Shown here: positions 37,354 through 46,987 of the stretch, piece after piece | Numbering within the stretch: the stretch's first letter is position 1 | Layout of the letters: each line of letters opens with the position of its first letter | Source of the DNA: Devosia sp. Root635 | Lineage (GTDB): Bacteria; Pseudomonadota; Alphaproteobacteria; Rhizobiales; Devosiaceae | NCBI RefSeq assembly: GCF_001427605.1 | Contig: NZ_LMGZ01000003.1 | Coordinates: 1-64,000, forward strand | Direction of reading: 5' to 3' | DNA: 64,000 nt | Translations under genes and position numbers: made by a program | Notes under the pieces: generated by a model | Told to the model about the DNA's origin: nothing | The model's database searches: none | Seen by the model: only the letters and a program-made list of their open reading frames with translations

Positions 37354-39282
37354 TCAATCCAGCGAGGCAACCGCCCCCAGACCGCCCGAACGGTAGGCTT
37401 GCAGGGCGCGGAACGTCTGCGGGCCAAGCTGACCGTCGATCCGTCCGGCAAACAGCCGCAGGTTTTGCAGCCGTTCCTGCACAAGGCCGATCGTGTCGGA
37501 GCCAAACAGAACGTCGCCACCCTCAAGCGCCGTCAGCGCCTTGCCGGAATCCGCCGCGATGGCGCGAAGCAGGTATTCGGCGGCGCGCGCCGGGTCGCGC
37601 TGACCAAACCGATCCGTCTCGAAGAAGAGCGCGGCATTGAAGTGGCCCTCGGCGTAGCCGCGATCGCTGGCCAGGGCGAAATAGAGCTGGGCATCTTCCA
37701 CCGGCAGGCCGATGCCATTGACCGCCAATACGCCGAGGTTGAAGGCCGCCTGCCGCGAGCCGGCCTCCGACGCCGTCGTCAGCAATTGGATTGCCCTGTC
37801 CACGTCGGGCGACGCCTGCGACATCAGCATTCGGGCCAGATTGACGGCGGCGTCGGCCGCCCCCGCCGCCGCGGCCTGTTCGTAATAGCCAATCGCCCGG
37901 GCGCTGTCCTGCTGCAGGCCGGCGCCACCGGTTTCATACAGAGCGCCAAGGGTGGTGAGCGCACGGACATTGCCGGCATCCGCCGCCTGCCGGAACAGCT
38001 CCAGACCTTCCTCGGGCCGATTGCCAAGCACCAGCGCCCGGCCGAGCATGGCGGTATATTTGTGCAGATCGGGAAAGTCTTCATGCGCCTCGCGGCAGGA
38101 GGCGATGGCCTCTGCCGCATTGGCTTGCAGGCGACCGGATGGCACTCCGCCGAAGGCCGGGGTCGCGTCATTGGGATGCGTGGTCAGCCGCTCGCAGTCG
38201 AATGCGGCGGACTGGCTGGCATCGGTGGGGTCGGCCAGGATATCGACGAGTTCACGGGCCTCCTCGGCGTGATTGCCGTTCGGATAGCGTTCCAGGTAGC
38301 TTTCGAGCAAGGGCCGCCAGCGGCTGGTACTGGCCAATTGCCAGAGATTGTCCTCTACCTCGAGCGATCGCACATCGACCGCGTCACGCACCGGCAGGCC
38401 CACCGAGAGGGCGGCGAGAAGCTGGTCGGCCTCGGCGACATGCACACCATCGGGGAAGCGGTCCAGATAGGTGCGGACCAGGCTCGGGTCGTTGAGGCTG
38501 GAGGCCAGGCGCCACATCTGGGTTTCGGGGGTGAGCGCCGATTGTTCGCCCGGCACAAGCACGATCTCGCGCGTCAGCGATGAATTGTCCCACGGCACCT
38601 GGCTGCCGGTCGCAGCGATTACGTCCTGGCGCACGGCCAGCATGACGTCGGAAATATTGCGCCCGGGAACACCCGCATTGGCCAGAAAGGCTCCACTGAA
38701 CGGACTGTTGCGCCCTGCCCCATCGGCGGCGAGGTTGTCGGGCAGTGCCGCCAGGGCGACGAACTGATTGCGGGAGACGGGAATGCGGGCCAGGCCATCG
38801 GCGCCGCCGGTGGGGTTCTCCTGACAGGCATCGATGAAGATCAGCAGGGCTCCCTCGATGTCCGAGGTCGACGTCGTCAGGGCATCGAGCGGGACGCTGT
38901 TGTTGATCACATCCTCATGGGAGGTGTAGACGGCGTCCACCGGCGACAGGTAGTTGCGCAATTCCACCTGCATGCCGTGGCCGGCATAGTAGAACAGCGC
39001 CACATCGGCAGCGTGGGCATCCTCGCCGAAGGTCTCCATCGCCGCAGCCATTCCCGCCCGGTCCATGTCGAGATGCAGCGTCACCTCGAAACCGAAGCCG
39101 CGCAGGGCGCGCGCGACATCCTCGGCATCGTTCACCGGATTGGCGAGATCGGGAATGCGGTCGCTCTGGTACTGCGAATTGCCGATGACCAGCGCAATAC
39201 GCTTCTCGACCGGGTCTTGTGCCCAGGCGAGCTGGACGCAGGCCAGCGCCATGACCAACAGGACAACAAGCCGCCTCATCAT
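37354..39282 (-). CDS. secreted caspase-family (C14) protein with Sel1-like repeats
   Basis: The 642-residue protein has a signal peptide (about 1-22, ends AWAQ), then a caspase-fold domain (27-265) with the dyad His102 (YYAGHGMQ) and Cys153 (IDACQENP). Next come tetratricopeptide/Sel1-like repeats (about 425-590). The end (VQERLQNLRLF...DGQLGPQTFRALQAY) resembles a peptidoglycan-binding type 1 motif. It starts 14 bases after the TpsA gene, so it is in the tpsB-tpsA operon. A periplasmic protease acting on the exoprotein or on a partner is a reasonable inference. No substrate can be named. The start may be ATG 39279 instead. Confidence 0.85.
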   Translation of the reverse strand: MMRRLVVLLVMALACVQLAWAQDPVEKRIALVIGNSQYQSDRIPDLANPVNDAEDVARALRGFGFEVTLHLDMDRAGMAAAMETFGEDAHAADVALFYYAGHGMQVELRNYLSPVDAVYTSHEDVINNSVPLDALTTSTSDIEGALLIFIDACQENPTGGADGLARIPVSRNQFVALAALPDNLAADGAGRNSPFSGAFLANAGVPGRNISDVMLAVRQDVIAATGSQVPWDNSSLTREIVLVPGEQSALTPETQMWRLASSLNDPSLVRTYLDRFPDGVHVAEADQLLAALSVGLPVRDAVDVRSLEVEDNLWQLASTSRWRPLLESYLERYPNGNHAEEARELVDILADPTDASQSAAFDCERLTTHPNDATPAFGGVPSGRLQANAAEAIASCREAHEDFPDLHKYTAMLGRALVLGNRPEEGLELFRQAADAGNVRALTTLGALYETGGAGLQQDSARAIGYYEQAAAAGAADAAVNLARMLMSQASPDVDRAIQLLTTASEAGSRQAAFNLGVLAVNGIGLPVEDAQLYFALASDRGYAEGHFNAALFFETDRFGQRDPARAAEYLLRAIAADSGKALTALEGGDVLFGSDTIGLVQERLQNLRLFAGRIDGQLGPQTFRALQAYRSGGLGAVASLD

Positions 39283-39295
39283 GCGGGTCAGTCGA

Positions 39296-42200
39296 TCATA
39301 TCTCCACCGCCCCGACCAGCGCGAGGTCGAGCGTTTCGAGCGCATTGGCCATCACAGTTCCGTGCTGAACCAGCAGCGCCTCGGTCTCCGGCTCGACGGC
39401 GCGGACCAGTTCGGTCTGGGCGCGGACGAAGTCGACCAGATCGCCAACAGCGGCGCGGGCCTCGGCAACCGTGTTGGCGCTGCGCATGCGCTGCACCGTC
39501 TGGCGAATGACCGAAACAGTCGCCTGCAACTCGGGTGGCAACTGGATCAGCGGGTCATCGATCGCATTGCCGAAGCTTTCCAGCGCATTGCTGGCGCAAC
39601 TGATATAGGCGCCCGAATCGCCGCCCTGGCTGAGTTGAAGCTGGCACTGCTCGAGCTCGTTCTCGAAGGCATCGGCGCGCTGCTGCAAGACCTGCAGCGA
39701 AAGCTGGGCGCTATCCTGGGTGACTTCGGCATTGGCAAGGCCGCCGATGTCGTCATCCGAAGAGTCCACGACGGGGGGTGGCGGCGGGGGCGGAATGACG
39801 GCCTGGGTCGCGGGCGCCACGGTGAAAACGCCGTTCACATAGGTAACGGTGTAATTGCCCAGGCGCGGGCCCGCGGCGCCGCTTGGCGTGATGGCATAGG
39901 TGCCCAAATCGGCCCCGGACGGGGCGCCCGCACTGGCGAGAAGCAGCGAGTCGATCGTGTCGCTGCCGACCAGGCCCGTCGCGACATATTCGGTTCCGTT
40001 GAAGGTGTAGGTGGTTCCGAAGGGCTTGTTGAGGTTGCTCGCCGCAATGGTCAGCGGGGCGGGCAGCACGGTGAAGTCGCCATCGTTGTAGACGAAGTCG
40101 TAGCCGATCAGCGAGGTCGCCGCATGGGGGCGAAGCGCATCCACATAGACCCCGACATCGGGGAATACGGTATAGAGGGCATAAGGTCCGCTGAGATTGC
40201 CCACGATCTGCTCCAGCGTGTCGCCGTTGACCGCGCCGGTATAGGTCGTCGTCAGCAAGCCCTCCAGATAAAGGGGATCGCCGTAGATGTTGGTCCCGTT
40301 GGGGCTGGTAATGGTCAGGGTCGGGCGTTGGGCGTAAATCCATACATCGCCCGTGCCGGGAATGGTCGGCGGGGGATCGTCGGCAAAGGTGCGGCCGTAA
40401 AGGTTGGTACCGCCGATGCCGCCCTTTATCGTGTCGGTCCAGTTGTCGGTGTAGATCAGCAGCCGGCCGGCTGCGTCGAGGGCCGTGGTCGACCCGGACG
40501 CGTTGACGAATGCCGGGGTCGCCAGATAGAGATCGCCGCCGCTCTGGATGCTCGTACCCGGACCCAGCACAAGCGCGCCCCCGACGGTGAGCCGCATATT
40601 GCCGGCCGATGACGCCTCGACGGCAAAATCGAGCGGGGCCGGGACAAGGGCGCCATCGGAAATCCCGCCGGGCGCGGTCACCTCAAGTTCGCTTCCCGAG
40701 ACGACACGCAGGCGCGCCGTGGGCCCGACGCTGTCGCCGATGATCTGGTTGCCAACCGTCACGGTCAGGCCGCCGGCACCGCCGGAGATGACGGTGGGAT
40801 TACCGATGGCGATTCTGAGATCGCGGCCGGCCTGCAGCACAAGCCCACCACCAGCAATGTCGACGCTGGCAATGCCGGGGCCGGCGTCCCCATCGAGGAC
40901 AATGTCGCGCACGGCGTCGAGCGTGAGGGTCGTTGCCTGCAACCACTCGATCGGGGTCTGTACGAAGATGTCGCCATTGTCGGACCCGGTGCTGCCCAGG
41001 GTGGTTATGGTGACGTTGCTCAGCGCCAGTTGATCGAGCAGATCGCCGACATAGATATCGGACGTGCCGGTTGGCGCCGTATAGGTGCCCGTGAGCGGGT
41101 CATAGGTCGTGGTCGTGGTGGTATCGACGTCCGCTATGGTGATGTCGGAGGGATCGAGCAGCAATTCGCCATATCGGCCGCTCTCGGCCCCAAGATCGGC
41201 CAGTCCGCGATAGCTCAGCACCCCACTGCTCGACACTTCGGCCATGCCGCCGCCGCCCTGACCGGCGCCGCGGGCGCTGATGGATCCCTCAAAGCCGGTG
41301 AAGACATCGGACCACAACACCACGGTTCCGCCATCGCCATCGCCTATCGCGTCGGCGGTGATGGCACTGGCGTCATCCACGAAGAGCAGGCCGGCATGGG
41401 GAAGCACGCCGCCGCCCTGGAAATCGCCGCCAATGCGGATCGAGCCGCCGCCATCGGCGCCGCTGGCATCGATGCTGGCCCCGAGCAATTCGATGGTACC
41501 ACCGGTGACGGTGACATTGCCGCCGAGCGCGGCCGGACGCGGCTGCGGAACTGGCGGTGGGACCGGATCGGCAGCACTGACATCCAGGCGGCCGGTGACG
41601 GTAACCCTGCCCCCGCCGCCACCCAGGGTGATATTGCCGGAGACACCACTGACGGTGCGCGCTTCGACCAGGCCGCCGAGATTGACCACGCGCCGCGCCG
41701 CATCCTGCGCAGCCGCGGCGCTGATCGCCACCGCACCGCCATTGGCGCTGATGGTGCCGCTATTGCTGATCAGCGCGTCGCTGCCGCCATCGTCGGAGGG
41801 CAAGGCCACCTGCAGGAAGCCATCGCTGCTGAAATCCAGCGTGACCCGCTCGGCCGCACCGAGCCCGATCTTGCCGAGCGGCGCGGCAATGGTGCCGCTA
41901 TTGTCGACGCGCCCGCCGATCAGCGCGGCATAGCCACCGGGCAAGATGTCGATGCGCCCCGCATTGGAGACACCGGCCGAGCTGCCGTCGCCGGCAAAGA
42001 CATTGCGACCGGCCAGGAAGTCCTGGTCGGTGATACCGAGGGTGGAGCCAACGAAGCCGCCGACGCTGACCGTGCCCGACTGGGTAATGCCGATGCCGTT
42101 GGGATTGACGATGAATACCTGGCCGTTGGCCCCCAGGTGGCCGGCAATGCTGGTACCGGCCGAACCGGTCACGCGGTTGAGGATGGCCGACCGGCCATCG

Positions 42201-42430
42201 GGCTGGGCGAAGGTGACCGAGCCACCCGCGCCGATCGAAAAGCTCTGCCAGTTGACGATGGCGGTCGGCGTGGACTGATTGATCGTCATGCTGCCGGCGG
42301 CCGGCGTGGCGACACTCACCGAGCCGGCAGCAACGGAGGCGCCGCTGGGCAATTCCTGGGCCATTGCCGCCGACGACAGCGCCGTGCCGGCGAGGAAGAA
42401 GAGCTTGAGGCTGGTCCGTGGCAAGCGCAT
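39296..42430 (-). CDS. two-partner secretion exoprotein (TpsA, filamentous haemagglutinin type)
   Basis: The 1044-residue protein has a signal peptide (ends AMAQ, about 25 residues) and a TPS domain (about 28-150) with the family motifs NWQSFSIG and FIVNPNGIGITQSG. A beta-helical middle follows, then two or more MBG-type domains (about 720-880, LTITSPNGTNIYGDP, LTIAASNLNKPFGTTYTFNG), a proline stretch, and a helical tail of about 150 residues containing two Cys. It is exported by the TpsB encoded upstream. It is short for this family and has no obvious toxin domain, so adhesion or surface structure is more likely than contact inhibition. Confidence 0.9.
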   Translation of the reverse strand: MRLPRTSLKLFFLAGTALSSAAMAQELPSGASVAAGSVSVATPAAGSMTINQSTPTAIVNWQSFSIGAGGSVTFAQPDGRSAILNRVTGSAGTSIAGHLGANGQVFIVNPNGIGITQSGTVSVGGFVGSTLGITDQDFLAGRNVFAGDGSSAGVSNAGRIDILPGGYAALIGGRVDNSGTIAAPLGKIGLGAAERVTLDFSSDGFLQVALPSDDGGSDALISNSGTISANGGAVAISAAAAQDAARRVVNLGGLVEARTVSGVSGNITLGGGGGRVTVTGRLDVSAADPVPPPVPQPRPAALGGNVTVTGGTIELLGASIDASGADGGGSIRIGGDFQGGGVLPHAGLLFVDDASAITADAIGDGDGGTVVLWSDVFTGFEGSISARGAGQGGGGMAEVSSSGVLSYRGLADLGAESGRYGELLLDPSDITIADVDTTTTTTYDPLTGTYTAPTGTSDIYVGDLLDQLALSNVTITTLGSTGSDNGDIFVQTPIEWLQATTLTLDAVRDIVLDGDAGPGIASVDIAGGGLVLQAGRDLRIAIGNPTVISGGAGGLTVTVGNQIIGDSVGPTARLRVVSGSELEVTAPGGISDGALVPAPLDFAVEASSAGNMRLTVGGALVLGPGTSIQSGGDLYLATPAFVNASGSTTALDAAGRLLIYTDNWTDTIKGGIGGTNLYGRTFADDPPPTIPGTGDVWIYAQRPTLTITSPNGTNIYGDPLYLEGLLTTTYTGAVNGDTLEQIVGNLSGPYALYTVFPDVGVYVDALRPHAATSLIGYDFVYNDGDFTVLPAPLTIAASNLNKPFGTTYTFNGTEYVATGLVGSDTIDSLLLASAGAPSGADLGTYAITPSGAAGPRLGNYTVTYVNGVFTVAPATQAVIPPPPPPPVVDSSDDDIGGLANAEVTQDSAQLSLQVLQQRADAFENELEQCQLQLSQGGDSGAYISCASNALESFGNAIDDPLIQLPPELQATVSVIRQTVQRMRSANTVAEARAAVGDLVDFVRAQTELVRAVEPETEALLVQHGTVMANALETLDLALVGAVEI

Positions 42431-42518
42431 TTAACTGTCCTATCAAGGCAGCCGGTCGCCCCGTGGAGACCGGGCAAAACACCTACAAACCATGCGCGGC
42501 CTTGAAAGCCCGAGCTTT

Positions 42519-44240
42519 CTAGAAGCGCACCGAACTCACCACGGTCAGCCGGTCGCTGGCCGGGGCATCGCTGCGGAAGGCGCGCGCATATTCCAGAGTC
42601 AAGGTCGGCGACGTATCGCCGATCGAACCGCCCAGCCGCAGGCCCACGCCGATGGATTGCGCGGTTATCGTCGCCGATTCGAGAATAGTGGGCTGGGCCA
42701 GATAGACGGCGCCGACCGCGCCGAAGACATAGGGCGCCGCTGCGAGGCCGATGTCGCCCACCGGCATTTCGAAGGGCGCCGACATTTCCGCTCGCACTAC
42801 CCAGCCGCTGTCCCCGGTCAGGGCGCCGGCGTCAAAGCCGGAAAGATCGGCGAAACCGGCAATGCCGATCTGCTCGCTGCGCACCAGCGGCACGCCGAAC
42901 GAGGTCTGGGCGCGCGCGTCGAGGCTGAAGGCGAGGTGCTGCGACAGCGTCTGTGCATAGCCCAGGCTGGCTTCGAGCTTGGCAAAGCTCGCATCGGCCC
43001 CCTGGCGCGAGAGCGGCACCGGGCCGGCGCCGGCTGCATTGCGGGCGCCCAGACCATCGATCCCGAGCGAAAAGGTGGCCGAGCCGGTCACCGTGCCGGC
43101 GGGCGCATTCCAGATACCGTCGGTGCTGGCGCGGAACACCCGCACCCGGTCTTCCGACAGGGCGATGTCACCGACGCCAGTGATGATGTTCTGGTATTCG
43201 TTCTGGATATCGAAGGACAGGGCGCCGTTGAGTGAGAATTCGCGCGACCGGATGAACGGGTAGCGCAACTCGCTCGACAGGCGCTGGAACAGGCTCGACA
43301 ATTGCAACCCGCCCACCGGGGTCGGCGTGGTCTGGGTAACGGTGCCCTCGATATTGAGGGTCAGGCCATCCAGGCCGATCGGCATGATGGCGCCGGCGGT
43401 CAGCGACCGATAGCGCGGATCATCGTCGAACAGGCCGAACTTGTCACCCGGACCATTGCCGCTGGGATGGCCGGCGGCGCGGAAATAGATGCTCTCGCCC
43501 GCCCCGAGCAGGCCGTTGAAGTCCACTCCGCCAGAGACGACCCAGGTGCCGAGCGAGGGGGGCAGCGTGTTGTCCACGCCCAGAAAGGGAACGATGGCAT
43601 CGAATTCGGCATCGACGACCAGCACGGTGCCGCCCGGCTGCACACCGGTCGCCAGCGCGGTTTTAAGGCCTGTGCCCGGAATATCGCCAGCCAGCAACAG
43701 GCGGCGCTCGATCTCGCGCATGGTCACGCCGGGGCGGTCGAGCAGCGGTTCGACCAGCGCCAGTACCCGGCTCCGGATCGGGTCGGGCAGGTCGTCGGCA
43801 TCCACGCGTTCGAGGAAACCGTCGACGACGCTCAGGTGCAACCGCCCGCCGTCGACCAGTTGCTGCGCCGGCACGACGACACGCACCAGGAAATAGCCGG
43901 CATCGGCATAGGCCGCTTCGAGATCACGAGCACGGGCAAAAATGTCGGCCACGGAGACGCGCCCGGTGAGCGCCGCCTGGAGTTCGGCCGTCGCCGCTGC
44001 AAGCTCGGGCTTGCCACCTTCGATGGACACTCCCGACAGGGCGACGGAGAGGCCTTCCGCGCCAGCCGGCGCCCCCAATCCCGGTTCGCCGGAGAATACC
44101 AGAACCTGACTGGTCCCTTCCGAAACGGCGGGCGTCACATCGGGTGTGACCTGGCTTGCGCTTTGCGCAAGCGCCAACGTCGTTGCAGTCGCCGTCAGGA
44201 CAACCGCAACCAGGGATACCGCAAGTTGCCGACCCCGCAT
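42519..44240 (-). CDS. two-partner secretion outer-membrane transporter (TpsB, ShlB/FhaC type)
   Basis: The 573-residue protein has a signal peptide (ends LALAQ), POTRA domains (about 60-200, with FLVRVVVPAQQLVDGGRLHLSV) and a C-terminal beta-barrel ending in SVRF with the terminal Phe expected of outer-membrane proteins. Of the paired ATGs at 44243 and 44240 the second has better spacing from GGGAGG. It should export the TpsA encoded 88 bases downstream. Confidence 0.9.
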   Translation of the reverse strand: MRGRQLAVSLVAVVLTATATTLALAQSASQVTPDVTPAVSEGTSQVLVFSGEPGLGAPAGAEGLSVALSGVSIEGGKPELAAATAELQAALTGRVSVADIFARARDLEAAYADAGYFLVRVVVPAQQLVDGGRLHLSVVDGFLERVDADDLPDPIRSRVLALVEPLLDRPGVTMREIERRLLLAGDIPGTGLKTALATGVQPGGTVLVVDAEFDAIVPFLGVDNTLPPSLGTWVVSGGVDFNGLLGAGESIYFRAAGHPSGNGPGDKFGLFDDDPRYRSLTAGAIMPIGLDGLTLNIEGTVTQTTPTPVGGLQLSSLFQRLSSELRYPFIRSREFSLNGALSFDIQNEYQNIITGVGDIALSEDRVRVFRASTDGIWNAPAGTVTGSATFSLGIDGLGARNAAGAGPVPLSRQGADASFAKLEASLGYAQTLSQHLAFSLDARAQTSFGVPLVRSEQIGIAGFADLSGFDAGALTGDSGWVVRAEMSAPFEMPVGDIGLAAAPYVFGAVGAVYLAQPTILESATITAQSIGVGLRLGGSIGDTSPTLTLEYARAFRSDAPASDRLTVVSSVRF

Positions 44241-44437
44241 CATGCCTCCCAAGACAAAGCACCCATCACATTGCTAACACATCCGGGTTCGGCCATCCAC
44301 CTTGACTTCAAAACAACAGACGAGTGCGACTGGTTTGCATCACCTTATGGGGAACAAATCGAATTTTCCTTGTATATCAGTGTGCAGATTGCGCGGCCGC
44401 GCACTACATCCGGCAGCGGCGGCCACAATTCGCCGTA

Positions 44438-46744
44438 TCAAGACCCCGCGGTCACGGCAACCGGGAGCGAATCGGCCACTGCGCCGGCCAGCATCTGGTT
44501 GATCGCGGTGCGGTAAAGCTCGAACTGCGGGTTGGGTGGCCGGGCGACCTGCACGGGCGCGCCGGTCGCCGATGGGGTAGCCGACATCTTCCGCTCCGCC
44601 CAGGCGATGACATAGGCCACGTCATGTCCCTTGAGAAAGGGATTGGCGTCCATGACTGAAGCGGACAGCAGTTGATCGAGGGGCAAGGTCGTCTGGGTCG
44701 AGAGTACGCGATGGGCATCCTCCATGCCCAGGAAATGGGCCAGGTAAAGCCGCCCCGCGGTGATGCCGTGACCACGCGCCTTGAGATAGGCCTCGCCTTC
44801 GCGCGCCAGGTTCTGCACCATTTCGCGGGAAATGGTGGGGTCGTTCCGCAGCGCCAGCAATTCGGTTTCCGACATCGAGCGCGCCAGGTCGGGCCGGTAG
44901 GTCCGCATCATCCGCAGCCAGGTGGACTGGATGAACTGCCCCGCTCCGGTCGCGGTGGAAAGCGGGTTTTGCGCCGTGGCGTTGCCGCCGCTCTCGACCT
45001 GCACGATCTGCTCGGTCAGGGCGTCGACGGCCGCGTCACCGGTGGCGCTGGCGACGATCACCGTCCCGGCCTGCAGCGGGTCCGATGGCGCGCCGGCAAT
45101 GCGCAGTTCGAAATGCAGGTGCGGGCCGGTGGAATTGCCGGTGGTGCCGACATAGCCGACCAGTTCGCCCGCAGCGACCGGCTTGCCGGCGACCACGCCA
45201 TCGGCAAAGCGCATCAGATGGGCATACCAGGTCTCGCGGCCGTCGCCATGGGCAATCTTGAGCAGGTTGCCATAGCCGCCGCCATCGCCCGCATAGGCGA
45301 TGGTGCCGGCAAAGGCGGCGCTGACCGGCGAGCCGCTCGGCGCGGCCCAATCGACACCGGTATGCACGCGTACCTCATGGAAAATGGGGTGCATGCGCGG
45401 CCCGAACTTGGAGGTCAGCACACCCTGAACCGGCGCCGTGAAGCCCGCGCCGGCGGACGCCGTGGCGTCATTGGAGAAACAGGAGAACTCATCGCCCGGG
45501 CCGGGCCGGAACACGTAACAGCGCAGATCGCGATCGGGGCCGGAAATGGCGGCGTAGAGCACCCGCCCGACGCCCCCCTCATCGGCCGTGCCCTGGGCGT
45601 AGGCGAGAACCAGGCGGTCGTCCGGGGAGGTGAAGGCGTTGAGGTCATAGCGGCGCGACAGCAGCATGATCGCCTCACCCAGGATGCCGGTGGGGACCCG
45701 GTTGCGAGCGGCCGTGCTGTAGATCGCATCCAGCAGGCGGTATTGGCGGCCGGGATCGGCGACACTGTCCTCGCCGCGATAGTTGAACAATTCCTCGGGC
45801 ACCCAGGGGTCGGCGCCCAGCCCGACAATGCCCGCATCATCGAGCGCCAGCGTGCCGACATAGCCCTGACTGGTGTAGAGGGACATCTGCACGACCTTGG
45901 GCTGGCTGGCCGCGTTCGCGCGCATGCTGCGGACGGCGACGATATCGCCGGCCAGCAGGTCGCCGCGATCGAGCAGGCTGGTCAGCGCCGCGCCATAGAC
46001 GGCAGCAGCATCGGCGGGAAGCTGATTTTCCGCAAAGAAGGCCGCGATGGTCTTGGGCGACAGAATGCGGACGATGATGTCATTGTCGGGCTTGTAGCGG
46101 CGGTCCTCGCTGCGGGTCGTGGCGATGCTGGTGGTGTTTTCCACGCTGGTCCGCTGCACGCTGTCGACGGCACCGGCTTCCGCGCCCAGCTCGTCGCCCC
46201 AGCCGGCGCCACCGGCCACGATCTCGGATTGCAGGTCGACCGGCTCGGACATGTCGGTGGCCTCGGGCGGCGGCGCCTCGACGGGGATGGCGGCAACCTG
46301 CCGCTGCGCCTGGTAGAAGGCGAAGTCGCTGGGGCTGGAGGGCAAGGTGGTCATGAAGCGCTGGCTGGAGGTGATCATGACATCGGTCAGCACGGCGACC
46401 TGGTTGGCAACGCGGTCGGCCGGCAGGTCGGGCGGGCGCGGCAGCAGCCGCAATGGCGGTTCCTGCCCAGTGTCGAGCCCCAGGCTGATCGTCATCGGAT
46501 CGCCGGCCAGATCGACGATGGCGGGGATGTAGACCGGTTCCCCGGCGGCCACATCGACCGGCTCCTCGCCGGGCGGCTCGCCGAACCGGGTCGAGAGCCA
46601 TGGCCACAGCGCGATGCCCAAGCCGATGCCGGCGGCGATCACGACAAGGCCGGCCGCCAGCAGAACCCGCCTCAGGATGCGCCGCCGGCGGCGGGCCGCG
46701 CGCAGAAGTTTTGCCTGTTTGAAGCTGCCGTCGAGTTCGTGCAT
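44438..46744 (-). CDS. envelope hydrolase: M23 endopeptidase plus lytic transglycosylase-like domain
   Basis: The 768-residue protein has a basic cytoplasmic start, one membrane segment (27-48) and a long periplasmic part. Residues 434-556 are an M23/LytM domain with zinc ligands His461 and Asp465 (HTGVDWAAP) and His544 in GPHLHFEL. Residues 572-700 look like a lysozyme-fold transglycosylase, with likely catalytic Glu584 (VESGGNA) and STATGAGQFIQSTW. One protein could thus cut both peptide and glycan bonds. It is divergent from pppA of the T6SS locus and may open the wall for that machine; this is inference. Confidence 0.85.
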   Translation of the reverse strand: MHELDGSFKQAKLLRAARRRRRILRRVLLAAGLVVIAAGIGLGIALWPWLSTRFGEPPGEEPVDVAAGEPVYIPAIVDLAGDPMTISLGLDTGQEPPLRLLPRPPDLPADRVANQVAVLTDVMITSSQRFMTTLPSSPSDFAFYQAQRQVAAIPVEAPPPEATDMSEPVDLQSEIVAGGAGWGDELGAEAGAVDSVQRTSVENTTSIATTRSEDRRYKPDNDIIVRILSPKTIAAFFAENQLPADAAAVYGAALTSLLDRGDLLAGDIVAVRSMRANAASQPKVVQMSLYTSQGYVGTLALDDAGIVGLGADPWVPEELFNYRGEDSVADPGRQYRLLDAIYSTAARNRVPTGILGEAIMLLSRRYDLNAFTSPDDRLVLAYAQGTADEGGVGRVLYAAISGPDRDLRCYVFRPGPGDEFSCFSNDATASAGAGFTAPVQGVLTSKFGPRMHPIFHEVRVHTGVDWAAPSGSPVSAAFAGTIAYAGDGGGYGNLLKIAHGDGRETWYAHLMRFADGVVAGKPVAAGELVGYVGTTGNSTGPHLHFELRIAGAPSDPLQAGTVIVASATGDAAVDALTEQIVQVESGGNATAQNPLSTATGAGQFIQSTWLRMMRTYRPDLARSMSETELLALRNDPTISREMVQNLAREGEAYLKARGHGITAGRLYLAHFLGMEDAHRVLSTQTTLPLDQLLSASVMDANPFLKGHDVAYVIAWAERKMSATPSATGAPVQVARPPNPQFELYRTAINQMLAGAVADSLPVAVTAGS

Positions 46745-46886
46745 CGATGCCGCTCGTCTTGCCCGGACGCCGTCTATTCAAGTAAGCCACGCGATCCGCA
46801 ACGAGTAGCCCAGCTATCGTGCAGACGCCACACAATAGGCCGTGGGCGCGGACTAAAGCGCCTCGCGATCTTTCAGATTATCCTTG

Positions 46887-46925
46887 TCCCGAAACCGGCA
46901 CCCACTTTCGGGAGACATGCTGTAG
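46887..46925. repeat. short dispersed element (CCGGCACCCACTTTCGG core)
   Basis: CCCGAAACCGGCACCCACTT with the following TCGGGAGACATGCT matches a short intergenic element frequent in Rhizobiales. A related copy is at 55866-55919. It lies in the 243-base gap between the divergent envelope-hydrolase and pppA genes. Nothing else is recognised in that gap. Confidence 0.55.
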
Positions 46926-46987
46926 CCTCCGCCAGCAGGTGTGCTAGGCTGGCTTGCTGGGTTTGTCGGCGTCCATTGCGAGGCAGC

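Noticed and set aside
39296-42430. TpsA considered as a contact-dependent inhibition toxin
   Set aside because: It is short, lacks a VENN-type boundary and toxin end, and no small immunity gene follows.
44672-46987. An open frame of over 770 codons in front of and in frame with pppA
   Set aside because: It is antisense to the envelope hydrolase, lacks domains, and pppA has its own ribosome site and ATG at 46988.
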